Assembly: GCA_965117015.1 (NCBI GenBank)
Contig: OZ220747.1
Coordinates: forward strand, 1,798,001-1,862,000
Length of the DNA stretch: 64,000 nucleotides
Source of the DNA: Aldehydirespirator sp965117015
Lineage (GTDB): Bacteria > Actinomycetota > Acidimicrobiia > Acidimicrobiales > Aldehydirespiratoraceae
Direction: 5' to 3'
Shown here: positions 1 through 8,158 of the stretch, piece by piece
How the letters are laid out: each line of letters starts with the position of its first letter
Numbering within the stretch: the first letter of the stretch is position 1
Notes under the pieces: model-generated
Databases searched by the model: none
What the model was told of the DNA's origin: nothing
What the model saw: the letters and a program-made list of their open reading frames with translations, nothing else
Translations under genes and position numbers: made by a program

Positions 1-861
1 TGACAATGCCCAGCGTCGAGCACGAAAAGACGGCCCGCCAATCAGAGCGTCAGCGATCTGCAAGCTGTCTTCGGGGAGGCGCAGGTCAGCAGCAGACGTT
101 CCCGACCAGAACAACCACCAATACTCGGGCGGAACCCCACCGTGGGGCGGATCGGACACTGGTCGCCACGGCAATCTTGGCAGAGCGTCAAGGGTCCGTG
201 TGGTGAGCTTCAGTTCCCAGAGCCGCACCATGCTGTGCCTGTACCCCCAAGAGATGTTCACTTCCTTGCACCGCACGAATCCCTTGTCTCGCAACTGACG
301 CAAACACCGGCGAGCGTGACTGACAGACACCTCTGCGTCCTCGGCCACCAGCGCAGCAGTCGCTCCGTTGTGCCTAGCACGCACGGCAGCCAGGATGCGT
401 CTGTGGGACTCTGGGCTGCCTGCGAGAGGATCACGACGCGTGATCAGTTCCCTTACACCAGTCGGCTTCGACGTTCTGCGACCATGCGAGCGCCGGGGCG
501 CTGCAAGCAACGCCGCCAAGCGGCGATCACCAGGAGCAACAGCAACACTGCGGAGAATCCCACTCACCCGCCTAGCTGTAGCGGCAGAAACCCCCAGCAG
601 CGCAGCCATCCCAGATGGGCTGTCGTCTGAAGCCCGCGCCGCAGTCTCCCACGCCGACAGCCCGAGCTTGGAGGAGTGAAGCGGGGTGCCGGTAGTGACG
701 GTGAAGTCCCGCCCGCATACGCAGCGCCACATACGCAACCTCCGGCGCTGCTTCCTCTCGACCACCTCGGCGCTGCCGCAATTCGGGCACACGACGCCTT
801 CGGGCCAGCGCAGCAGCACCATCCGATTCTCTGCCGTGGCCTCTACTGCATCGGCTTGCAC
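1..861 (-). CDS. Zinc-ribbon (IS1595-type) plus winged-helix protein, partial at window edge
   Basis: An open frame of 287 codons runs off the left edge without a stop. It starts at GTG 861. The N-terminus (residues ~15-75) reads WPEGVVCPNCG, then CVCG and FTVTTGTPLHSSK, which is the pattern of the IS1595 transposase zinc ribbon. No ISXO2-type DDE domain follows. Instead there is a helix-turn-helix-like stretch (MAALLGVSAATARRV), a basic linker and a winged-helix-like segment (ALVAEDAEVSVSHARRCL). The tail YWWLFWSGTSAADLRL resembles the short FW...L motif of DUF6922-like proteins encoded beside AbiEii nucleotidyltransferases. That link is from memory and weak. The start is supported by a promoter placed so that GTG would be the first transcribed codon. 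A DNA-binding regulator, possibly an antitoxin, is the likely role. The partner would lie left of the window. Confidence 0.7.
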   Translation of the reverse strand, partial: MQADAVEATAENRMVLLRWPEGVVCPNCGSAEVVERKQRRRLRMWRCVCGRDFTVTTGTPLHSSKLGLSAWETAARASDDSPSGMAALLGVSAATARRVSGILRSVAVAPGDRRLAALLAAPRRSHGRRTSKPTGVRELITRRDPLAGSPESHRRILAAVRARHNGATAALVAEDAEVSVSHARRCLRQLRDKGFVRCKEVNISWGYRHSMVRLWELKLTTRTLDALPRLPWRPVSDPPHGGVPPEYWWLFWSGTSAADLRLPEDSLQIADALIGGPSFRARRWALS

Positions 862-867
862 GGTACC

Positions 868-896
868 AGTATATCGGTGGGGTACTTTCCTATCAA
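868..896 (-). promoter_or_regulatory. Sigma-70 promoter for a leaderless mRNA
   Basis: On the minus strand TTGATA (896-891), a 17-bp spacer and TATACT (873-868) are followed by GGTACC and then GTG at 861. The distance puts transcription start at or within a base or two of the GTG, and no Shine-Dalgarno sequence is present. Leaderless starts are common in actinobacteria. Confidence 0.6.
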
Positions 897-957
897 CTAT
901 GCTCGCAATAGTAGCCAAAGACCTCTTGGGCAACTAGCTGGACGCTCCCAACCTACC

Positions 958-1692
958 TCAATCGAGAACCTGCACCTTCGCCTCGGCTCGACGGCGCGTC
1001 AGTTCTTCACGGACATTGGCTTGTATCTGATCAGGATGCAAGCAGCGCTTCGCGCGTGACCTGGGAGAATGGAATCGGCAGAACTCGTCACAGTATTGTG
1101 CTTTGTGTCCAGGAAGTCGCCGTTTCACCAAGAAGATCACTCGGAAGCACAGCTTGCATCTCAACCGTTTGCGGCGCTCAATGTCGTCAGCCTTGGCTTT
1201 CTCTCGCTCGGCACGAGCGGCTTCTCTCGCCTGCTTTCGCTCTTCTCTGGCATCGATCTCTGCGGCTCTTGCTCGTTCCCTCGCCTCACGAGCGGCCTTC
1301 CTAGCCGCTGCTCTCGCAGCCTTCTCAGGGACTCGTTGGTACTCGTAACAAGTGCTGCACAAGCCGAGAGATTTGATCAGCCTGGTCTCGCCGCAGTTTT
1401 TGCACTCAGCGATCCTCTTGGGGGGTTGCCGTTTGTAGCATGGTTGGCACAATCCGCGGGCGTAGTGAGGTTTCGTCTCACCGCAACTGCGACATTCGAC
1501 CAATGCCGTGGGTCGCACCTTATAGGAGCATGGAGTACACAGCCCATGCCCGGCATGGGGTTTCTCCTTCCCACAGTGTTTGCACTTCACCAATTTGGGG
1601 GTGCGTTGGCGGTCGTAGCATCGACTGCACAACCCAAGCGCAAAAGAGCGCTTCGTTTCGCCGCAGTTTTTGCACTCAATCAAATGAGCCAT
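958..1692 (-). CDS. Tandem zinc-ribbon protein, four exact 30-residue repeats
   Basis: A 244-residue protein. Four ribbons, each Cx2C-x11-Cx2C, have first cysteines at residues 7, 37, 67 and 97, a strict 30-residue period. Each ends in the signature GLC..C. A strongly charged Ala/Arg/Glu helix (about 120-170), probably a coiled coil, follows. The C-terminal cysteine/histidine module reads RCKLC, then YCDEFCRFH. A paralogue with the same layout lies at 8159-8974. I do not recognise a named family. Tandem ribbons plus a charged helix suggest nucleic-acid binding or a scaffold. Function is unknown, but cysteine conservation in the paralogue makes it clearly a real gene. Confidence 0.85.
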   Translation of the reverse strand: MAHLIECKNCGETKRSFALGLCSRCYDRQRTPKLVKCKHCGKEKPHAGHGLCTPCSYKVRPTALVECRSCGETKPHYARGLCQPCYKRQPPKRIAECKNCGETRLIKSLGLCSTCYEYQRVPEKAARAAARKAAREARERARAAEIDAREERKQAREAARAEREKAKADDIERRKRLRCKLCFRVIFLVKRRLPGHKAQYCDEFCRFHSPRSRAKRCLHPDQIQANVREELTRRRAEAKVQVLD

Positions 1693-2034
1693 CCAACGCA
1701 GTTTAGCCCGTCACACAATAGGTGTCGGGGGTGAGGACATGACACTCAAAAAGTGTCTACTGGCGTCAGAGGCGATGCCGGTCGGTTCGACCATTTTTTA
1801 TCTCTGTCGAACCTACCGGCACTCTTGGCTGGGGAGAGTTGGCCAAGCGACATTTGAACATAGGCATTGAGCCTGAACCCTGCGACTCCGAGGCTGACAG
1901 AAGCATAGGGCCTTAGATATGCGACGGTGCCTCGTCCTTAGCCGCGCTCCACTTCAGGCTGAATAGATTCGCTCTGGCCGTTGCGATGTTCCGCTTGGTA
2001 GTGCCTTCACGCTCTTGTTGCTACCTGGACGAGC
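1693..2034. other. Intergenic region with two hairpins
   Basis: No gene is seen. A 15-bp inverted repeat with one mismatch (1777-1791 with 1806-1820, 14-nt loop containing T6) could terminate the minus-strand gene that ends at 2035. A smaller hairpin, GACACT/AGTGTC, lies at 1741-1757. Confidence 0.5.
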
Positions 2035-2901
2035 CTACGATATGTAGTGCTCATAGGCGTCACGGAACAGTTCTTGTAGCAACTGTCTCGATTCTTCGGA
2101 CGCTTCACCTTCCACGACGACCTTGTATTGTCCATACGTCCTGTCATATCGGTTCAGCCTAAGTTCCGAGTCATCTATCAGCGAGTCATAGGCGTCGGTC
2201 CTCGGGAGCTTGATCTCCACGTTCAACTGTTTCCTCTTGGGTACGAACGACACATAGTTGGTAGCGCGTCGGTCGTTCATCAACCCGACATACTGCTGGT
2301 TGTAGTTGAGCCTTACAGAAGGGTCAGTCTGATGGATCAACGTCAGCAGATCATCCATCAGGGCCATGATTGCAGGATTCGATGCCTTCTCCCAATACTC
2401 CCGATCAGCCACAATCCCGGAATCCTCATCTTCGCCAGCAACTCGCACATGATGATCCAACACCCTAGTGAACATCAGCGTGACGTTATTTTCCCCTAGG
2501 TCAATCGCAGCAACGCGGATCGCCACAATCGGAATGAAGCCGTTGAACAGGCTGATGACATTGAAGAACCTGGCGGTGATGTCCTCAGCGACGATCACAG
2601 CCACATGATCGCTATGGGGATAGCGCCGCTTCTCTATGTCCCAGTATTCGAGCGTACGGATGATATGAGATTCGTCGGTAGCTCCCAACTGCAACTCGAC
2701 CTCGTACCGGATGTCCTTGTCGTCATCGATGAGCAGCAAGTCGAGCCTTCCACGTCCTGGAAGCGACTTCTCCTGCGCGACGACACGAAGATCGCCAAGT
2801 CCTAGAAGGCTCGGGTCTTCAACAATCTTGCCTTGAAGCCACTTCTCCGTCAGCGCCGGATGGCCCCTCATCGGAACCTGAGAGCGCTTCTGGTACCTCA
2901 T
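2035..2901 (-). CDS. PD-(D/E)XK-nuclease-like protein with DUF5655-like C-terminus
   Basis: A 288-residue protein. The N-terminal half has the order expected of a restriction-endonuclease-like fold: an ALTEKWLQ helix, RLDLLLIDDD with Asp54, then YEVELQLG with Glu67 and Glu69. The usual catalytic lysine position is occupied by Gln71, a substitution found in some family members. The segment ESHIIRTLEYWDIE followed by HVAVIVAEDI is typical of DUF91/NucS-like nuclease relatives. Residues ~195-285 resemble DUF5655, which is often fused to such nucleases. The start has GAGG five bases upstream. A role in defence or repair of foreign DNA is an inference from the fold and the island setting. Confidence 0.65.
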   Translation of the reverse strand: MRYQKRSQVPMRGHPALTEKWLQGKIVEDPSLLGLGDLRVVAQEKSLPGRGRLDLLLIDDDKDIRYEVELQLGATDESHIIRTLEYWDIEKRRYPHSDHVAVIVAEDITARFFNVISLFNGFIPIVAIRVAAIDLGENNVTLMFTRVLDHHVRVAGEDEDSGIVADREYWEKASNPAIMALMDDLLTLIHQTDPSVRLNYNQQYVGLMNDRRATNYVSFVPKRKQLNVEIKLPRTDAYDSLIDDSELRLNRYDRTYGQYKVVVEGEASEESRQLLQELFRDAYEHYIS

Positions 2902-3041
2902 CGTCGCCTCACCCGGCCTAGCTCAGCATCCCGTCCTGGGTCGGGCAGCATACGCAGCGCGCCGGACGAAGGCACGGCCACCAGCTTGGCAGCTACCTGT
3001 CGGCCCGACGAGTCACCGCTCGTGAGGCTGCCGGTGCAGGA

Positions 3042-3158
3042 TCAGCACCACACTCTGGTGATGTCCACCTGGTACTTGGGCGGGTCGTCGGATGTCCGAT
3101 AGACGGTCACGGCGGTCTCTGCCAGACACAGCGATCTTCGTTTCTTGCGGAAGAACAT
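3042..3158 (-). CDS. Possible 38-residue protein coupled to the AbiEi-like gene
   Basis: A short frame starts at ATG 3158 and shares one base with the stop of the upstream gene (TGATG overlap), the classic layout for translational coupling. The product starts MFFRKKRRS and ends VDITRVWC. No family is recognised. Support is limited to the overlap and a plausible amino-acid mix, so it may be spurious. Confidence 0.3.
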   Translation of the reverse strand: MFFRKKRRSLCLAETAVTVYRTSDDPPKYQVDITRVWC

Positions 3159-3874
3159 CAGACAGGCACCCTGTCGGGCATATCTGATCGGAGTCGCCCA
3201 ATGACCGCCGAGAACGAATAGGGGCCTTCACCGGCAGGCCACCTCGATACGAAACGCTCCGTTTCGGCTGCCCACATCACTTTGTCCTTCTCAACGGTGG
3301 AATCACCCAAACGCTCAACGCTCACGCTTCTGAGATTTGTCATGGCGTGATCCCATGAGAGGCAATCGCTAGCACCGAATGAGCGGGCTGCGTCGAGCAG
3401 GGTCGCCTCCCCCCAGTTCAACTCCAACCGCCTGCGGTTCGGGCGATACACGTAGATCGGCGTGATCCCCTGACGGAACATCGCAGGTGGCTTGATCCCA
3501 CGCACAGGGACAGCCACCGAGTACCGGAGCGGAAGTTGCGTCGTCCACCCCAGAGCCGATAGCGCCGACCAGTCAGACCAGCCCGATCCCGCGGGCGCAA
3601 CCGCCACAGCCACCGGAGTGGTCGGCAACGCGCCATAGAGGATGTGCTCAGGAGGGTGCTGCCGCCAGTAGATACCTCGCGCTGCCCTATCGATGATCGG
3701 GTACTGCTCAGCAAGCATCCGGTGCAGCATGGTGTAAACCGCTGAACGTGGCCCAGGCACCGACGAAGCTTTGAACCATGTGCCACCAGGCAAGTCCACG
3801 ATCCAGTCCTCTGAGTCTGCGGTGACCGTCGCCGGACGCACGTATAGAGCATAACGCAAGCCAGGAGGCGTCAA
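3158..3874 (-). CDS. AbiEi/DUF6088-like antitoxin-type regulator
   Basis: A 238-residue protein. The first third is winged-helix-like: GGTWFKASSVPGPRSAVYTM, then IIDRAARGIYWR, matching the DNA-recognition part of AbiEi-type antitoxins, where a promoter-binding wing ends in a RGxYxR strand. The middle reads WSALSALGWTTQLP followed by YSVAVPVRG, equivalent to the A..LGLSTQVP motif of DUF6088. In type IV toxin-antitoxin pairs such a protein is followed by an AbiEii nucleotidyltransferase. Here only a 38-residue frame follows, and the next gene downstream is a nuclease-like protein. It is therefore an orphan, or the adjacent nuclease-like gene is its partner. The family call rests on motif similarity only. 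Confidence 0.6.
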   Translation of the reverse strand: MTPPGLRYALYVRPATVTADSEDWIVDLPGGTWFKASSVPGPRSAVYTMLHRMLAEQYPIIDRAARGIYWRQHPPEHILYGALPTTPVAVAVAPAGSGWSDWSALSALGWTTQLPLRYSVAVPVRGIKPPAMFRQGITPIYVYRPNRRRLELNWGEATLLDAARSFGASDCLSWDHAMTNLRSVSVERLGDSTVEKDKVMWAAETERFVSRWPAGEGPYSFSAVIGRLRSDMPDRVPV

Positions 3875-4207
3875 GATTCCTTACAAACATATTCTTGGCA
3901 AGTGACTCCCAATCGCCGCGAAACCCTTCAGAGGGCAGCACGCTTCCTTGTCAGGTTGTGGACGCTGGGACCAGCACGAGCGGACGGCCAGCGGCCCAGC
4001 GGCCTGCTCACGCGGTTCCTGTCTCTCACCGACGACCAGCTCGCCTCTCTGCCGAGTTAGCCAGCCGCAAACCTGCTCCACCTCGTGAGCGTCCACCGCT
4101 CAGGGGGCTAGTCAGCAGCACCCGTTGCAGCCTGACGCAGGGCGCAGCCGAGACCGCAGCACCTCGGTAGCCTCATGCGTCGTGAACCGCGACAAGCAGC
4201 GCTGTCG
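3875..4207. other. Divergent intergenic region
   Basis: This 333-bp stretch lies between divergently transcribed genes and presumably holds both promoters. I see no clear -35/-10 pair, hairpin or coding frame. Confidence 0.4.
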
Positions 4208-5056
4208 ATGAACGAGGTAAGCTTTCTTGTTATTTCAGCCTTTGTTGTGGCGCTGATCGGTCTTCTAGGCTGGCTTCTTCGGAAGTGGCTCGGAACCAAG
4301 ATCGAAGCGACTTATCAACAACAGAGTGAATCCCTTCTTGCCACCATTCGGCGGGACCATGAAGCTTCTCTCATCGCCTTCAGGGATCAGTTAGAGAAGC
4401 AGGCACAGTTACAATCGTCGGCGTTCTCGTCGTTTGCCGCGGCTCAGCAGGCTGCAATGAACAGGCGACTGGATGCTGCTGAGAAGCTGTGGAATGACCT
4501 GCTCTCATTTCGTAGCTCTCTCCCAGCAGTCTTTGACTATATGGATATCTTGACGGAAGATGAGTTCCCAGATGCGATGAACAACCCGAGAGGACGAGAA
4601 CTGTTCGATGAACTATCTGAAGACGAATTCGGCTCACTCATAGCGTCTCACGGACTACGTGGAATCATGGGGCAAGAACTGGACTATGGCGCTGAGAGGG
4701 TGAGACCCTATGTCGATGAGTACCTTTGGGTTGTTTTTGAAACTTACAAGAAGATCATGTTCAGAGTATGGTTTAGATTGGTACGGTTCAACACCCAAGG
4801 CGGCGATGCCGTTTTCTGGTATAGAGACAGCCACACCAGGTCGCTTATTGCATTCGTCTTGACGCCTGATGAACTGGCTGACTTTGACCGAACTGACTTC
4901 GGCAAGATCGCTCACTTGCGGTTCACGCTCGAACAGAAGATAGTGGACGAGCTGCGCCGGATGATCTCTGGAGAGACATCGGGATCGGATTCTTTCCAAC
5001 AAGCGAGGGCGTACCAACAACTCGCTCGTGAAGGACTCCGGGAGCCATATTCTTGA
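4208..5056 (+). CDS. Membrane-anchored coiled-coil protein, unknown function
   Basis: A 282-residue protein when started at ATG 4208, just before the membrane segment. An in-frame upstream ATG at 4175 would add 11 polar residues. One transmembrane helix (SFLVISAFVVALIGLLGWLL) is followed by a basic stretch, then a long amphipathic region rich in Gln, Glu and Ala (about 35-95) that looks like a coiled coil. The rest is soluble and alpha-helical, with no catalytic motif I can name. The N-in, cytoplasmic-body topology is an inference from the basic residues after the helix. It stands alone on this strand, with no overlap to neighbours. Confidence 0.7.
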   Translation: MNEVSFLVISAFVVALIGLLGWLLRKWLGTKIEATYQQQSESLLATIRRDHEASLIAFRDQLEKQAQLQSSAFSSFAAAQQAAMNRRLDAAEKLWNDLLSFRSSLPAVFDYMDILTEDEFPDAMNNPRGRELFDELSEDEFGSLIASHGLRGIMGQELDYGAERVRPYVDEYLWVVFETYKKIMFRVWFRLVRFNTQGGDAVFWYRDSHTRSLIAFVLTPDELADFDRTDFGKIAHLRFTLEQKIVDELRRMISGETSGSDSFQQARAYQQLAREGLREPYS

Positions 5057-5387
5057 ATGCTCCAGGAGGCCGGTTACGAGTCGTGACGGTCTAGACCGCT
5101 CGGCCTGTCCATCTCGTCCTGTGTCGAGTAGCGCGTCTCGTGGCTTCTGATCGAGACGGCGACCTACTTCCAACCCCCGCTGGCCTGGCGATGGCAGCGC
5201 GATAACCCCGACGCAGACAACCGATGCAGTGATCGTGTGTAGCGGGTCGGCTGTCCGAATTCGCTAGAGGGGCAGACGGTGGCGAGGAACACCGGCCTCC
5301 GGCAACGACGGTCATGGCCCCTCAGCTCTCCAGGCGGATGGCCTCAGGGGGTCAAAGGGTTCCAGCCTGTCGGTAGGCTCGCCCGCT
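5057..5387. other. Intergenic region
   Basis: No coding frame is convincing here. A perfect 12-bp palindrome, CGGTCTAGACCG, lies at 5087-5098, 31 bp after the upstream stop. Nothing else stands out. Confidence 0.4.
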
Positions 5388-6272
5388 GTGAACAGCGACA
5401 GGAGCGGGCCACTATTCTCGGAACGGCACGACCCCGAGACGCGCGAACAGTTCGAGCACATGCATGAGGGCATACCTGACTTCTTGTTCCCTTCGCTTCT
5501 CCATTGGGCCGTAAAGCACTACTCGCGCCGTTCGTCGGGAAAATATGTCGCTGATCGACAAGCCATCCTCCGCTTGGAGCGAAGGACTAGACGCAGCCTG
5601 CCACCCAAGGCCAGAGGCGACCTCAATGAGTTGGTCCGCGCATTTCGGTCGGATCATGCGCTGTTTCTCAGCGCAATCGACTTGGTGCTGACGGCGACCG
5701 AGCACGAGTTCTTCGAGGGTCCGAATCCGTTAGAACTAGCCGAAATCCTCGAAGAGGCCGGAAGCGAGTTTTGTGTCGGAACGGATGAGGACGGGAACTT
5801 TCAGCTACAGTATCGCCAGTCTCAGGAAATGACCCAACTCATCCAAAGTGAGGCCGACCAACCGGAAAGGGCCGCTGAGCATCTTCGCCGGGCTTGGGTC
5901 AAGTGCTTCCGTGTGGACCCCGCCCCCGATCCAAACGCGGCTTGTAGCGAAGCGGTAAGCGCTGTCGAAGCTGCTGCCAAACCTGTAATCAGTCCAAGGA
6001 ACAAGAAGACAACCCTCGGAACGCTTCTCCGAGATATGAAGCCCGACCCGGACAAAGAGCCAGGATACAAGTGGGAGACTGACTCAGAATTCGATGGCAG
6101 CATGGAGACCGTGTTCAGCATGATGCAACTCGTCTGGAACAATAGCCGCTACCGACACGGCGATGAAGACGCTCCATTAGAAGCATCACAGGAGTCAGCC
6201 GAAATGACTGTGCACACAGCAGTGCTTCTAGTCAACTGGTTCAGATCGGAACGGATTCGGCCAAAGCAGTAA
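5388..6272 (+). CDS. Abortive-infection C-terminal-like (Abi_C/HEPN) protein
   Basis: A 294-residue protein starting at GTG 5388. The C-terminal third has the features of the Abi_C domain: ACSEAVSAVEAAAKPVI, then KKTTLGTLLRDMK, then NNSRYRHG and a closing hydrophobic helix (TAVLLVNWF). In HEPN-type ribonucleases an arginine and a histidine separated by a few residues form the active site. Here R-Y-R-H is compact, so catalysis is uncertain. The N-terminal two thirds are helical with no recognised domain. Many relatives are anti-phage or toxin-like proteins. That role is inferred from domain type and the island context. Confidence 0.6.
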   Translation: MNSDRSGPLFSERHDPETREQFEHMHEGIPDFLFPSLLHWAVKHYSRRSSGKYVADRQAILRLERRTRRSLPPKARGDLNELVRAFRSDHALFLSAIDLVLTATEHEFFEGPNPLELAEILEEAGSEFCVGTDEDGNFQLQYRQSQEMTQLIQSEADQPERAAEHLRRAWVKCFRVDPAPDPNAACSEAVSAVEAAAKPVISPRNKKTTLGTLLRDMKPDPDKEPGYKWETDSEFDGSMETVFSMMQLVWNNSRYRHGDEDAPLEASQESAEMTVHTAVLLVNWFRSERIRPKQ

Positions 6273-6506
6273 CGCTGCTAGCCCTACCCTAGCAGGCTGC
6301 CACCACCTATCTGGAATGAGGTTCCGCTCGCGCTCTGGTGAGAGATCGAGTGTCGATTGACGCTCGATCAGAGGTCTACGAGTCTCGCTTGATTGAGCAA
6401 AGCTATCCTTCTCAGGGTGTTGCTATTGTCATCAATGAATGCTTGACACAGTGATGTTAATACGACAGACTTTCATGCATCCTTGACACTCAACCAAAGG
6501 ACCACC

Positions 6507-7382
6507 ATGAATAGCGAAAGCAAGCTCGGTCGATCCCTGCCGAAATGGATCACATTGAAGCGGAGACGTTCAGCCGAGGACGGCACATCACGCAACAACA
6601 AGGGTATCGGCCCGACAGGTGTTGTCGTCACCATCGTCATCTTGGCGATCCTCGCCGGTATCGGCGGGCCTCCGTTGTGGAGGCTCATACGAGACGCACG
6701 CGAGCACGCTGTGAACACTACACTTCAAGAAGCTGCTCAGGTGGTTCAGAACCGACTCACACTTCAACCGGAACTGGCAGACAGCACAAAGTTGCAGGAG
6801 TTGGAGAACGCGCTAATTGAAGATTTTGATGTGGACTGGAACATTGATGGGCACGGCGGTGCCACATACGCGTTCTCATCTACTGTCGGAGACGAACGCA
6901 GCATCCATGTGCAGTTCATAAAAGAAGGAACTTCTGCTGTCGCTGCGAGCGGAACCGCGCCGACCGTGGATTGGCTGTTGGCCGACGATAAAGGAGTCAG
7001 AATCCAAGCCCAGAATAGTGACGGTGCGTGGGCTTGCGCTCTGATTGTGTTGCGTCCAAACGTAGACGCAGACGAGGCTATTGACAATGATCGTTTCATC
7101 CAAGTAACACAACCCGCTGGGAGCGATAAGGACAATGCGCGAGTCAAGATCAATGCATGGCTCGGTGGGATTTGGTATGACAGCGAAGAGACGCCGCTGG
7201 ACTCCAACGGGTTGCACGCCTGCTCACCGGCGCTCACTATAGGCTCGTCCGGCACGACGGTAGGAGCAGCCCTTCCTACCAGCGCCTCCGAATGGCCCGT
7301 TGGTAACCCTGGCTCGGCTGGTTCCGGCACGGGGGCAGTCACCGCTGAGACTGCTGTACGCACTTTGCGTAACGCCCTCTAG
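6507..7382 (+). CDS. Pilin-like single-pass secreted/membrane protein
   Basis: A 291-residue protein started at ATG 6507, which has AAAGG six bases upstream. The longer frame from 6483 lacks a ribosome site. After a basic leader comes one hydrophobic helix (GVVVTIVILAILAGIGGPPLW), then an amphipathic helix (AREHAVNTTLQEAAQVVQNRL). This is the layout of type IV pilin-like proteins. The usual prepilin-peptidase glutamate five residues into the helix is absent. The remainder is an acidic, Ser/Thr/Gly-rich exported domain with two cysteines. No pilus assembly genes lie nearby, so it may be an orphan minor pilin or another surface protein. A hairpin at 7463-7484 probably terminates the transcript. 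Confidence 0.65.
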   Translation: MNSESKLGRSLPKWITLKRRRSAEDGTSRNNKGIGPTGVVVTIVILAILAGIGGPPLWRLIRDAREHAVNTTLQEAAQVVQNRLTLQPELADSTKLQELENALIEDFDVDWNIDGHGGATYAFSSTVGDERSIHVQFIKEGTSAVAASGTAPTVDWLLADDKGVRIQAQNSDGAWACALIVLRPNVDADEAIDNDRFIQVTQPAGSDKDNARVKINAWLGGIWYDSEETPLDSNGLHACSPALTIGSSGTTVGAALPTSASEWPVGNPGSAGSGTGAVTAETAVRTLRNAL

Positions 7383-7462
7383 GGACAGTTCGTTCTCGAT
7401 GAGGCGGCGGGATGCTGGCATGATCCGTTGGTGGCCCGCCCCCTTCAACGCTCGTAGGCAAA

Positions 7463-7484
7463 CCCTCCGGCAGTGGTCGGAGGG
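7463..7484 (+). terminator. Hairpin downstream of pilin-like gene
   Basis: The stem CCCTCCG/CGGAGGG (7463-7469 with 7478-7484) has an 8-nt loop. No T-tract follows, so termination would be of the actinobacterial T-poor type. Confidence 0.45.
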
Positions 7485-7666
7485 CGACCACTCATCAAGT
7501 GGCTGAGAAGTCGATGGCGGACACGGCCACTCTTTCTGCGCGCCCTGCTTCTCCGATGCTGACTAGGGGAGAAACGTGCTTCTCCTGGACACAAACCTAG
7601 TTACAGGCAACTCTGATCGGCCCCGGCATTCATGAGAGAGATTTCCTGTGGAGGCAGAAGCTCTCG

Positions 7667-8113
7667 ATGAGGAGCGTCTGGATGGTAGCGCCTGTCGTGT
7701 GGGCGGTATTGCTGGTGTTCGGGGTGGCCATGTTCTTCGGGCCGATGGATGGCTCTTGGGACGTTGCCGTGTCGCTGTCGGAAAGGATGTGGTCGCAGGA
7801 GCGACCAGCGTGCGATCCGGTACGCCAGGAAGCGGGGGTTCCCCCTCCGACGACCGGCTTCACGGCACAAGGCAACAAGTTCATCGTTGCGGTGGAGAAC
7901 ACGTCGTGTGCGTGGATCGACTTCAACATCGATAGAGGCTGGGACATTCACTACGTGTGGGAGTTCGACAATCTGCTTGATTATCGACGTTCTAAGACGT
8001 TGTGGACTTCGGTGTCTTATGACGCACCCTGGAGCCTGACAGCAGTAGGCCCAGGAGGGATAGTCACAACCTCCGGGGTGTTTCGGGTGGAGGCAGGAGG
8101 AGCAAGAAGTTGA
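7667..8113 (+). CDS. Small membrane-anchored exported protein, unknown
   Basis: A 148-residue protein with one N-terminal membrane helix (WMVAPVVWAVLLVFGVAMFF) and a mainly beta-rich exported domain containing two cysteines (ACDP and TSCAW) and many aromatic residues. No family is recognised. It lies 45 bp upstream of the tandem zinc-ribbon gene at 8159 on the same strand and is probably co-transcribed with it. The start ATG has GAGGCAG upstream, which is acceptable but not strong. Confidence 0.6.
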   Translation: MRSVWMVAPVVWAVLLVFGVAMFFGPMDGSWDVAVSLSERMWSQERPACDPVRQEAGVPPPTTGFTAQGNKFIVAVENTSCAWIDFNIDRGWDIHYVWEFDNLLDYRRSKTLWTSVSYDAPWSLTAVGPGGIVTTSGVFRVEAGGARS

Positions 8114-8158
8114 AGTCTCTTCAGGCGCAAGCCCGATAAGTGGCGATGGTGTAGTGAG

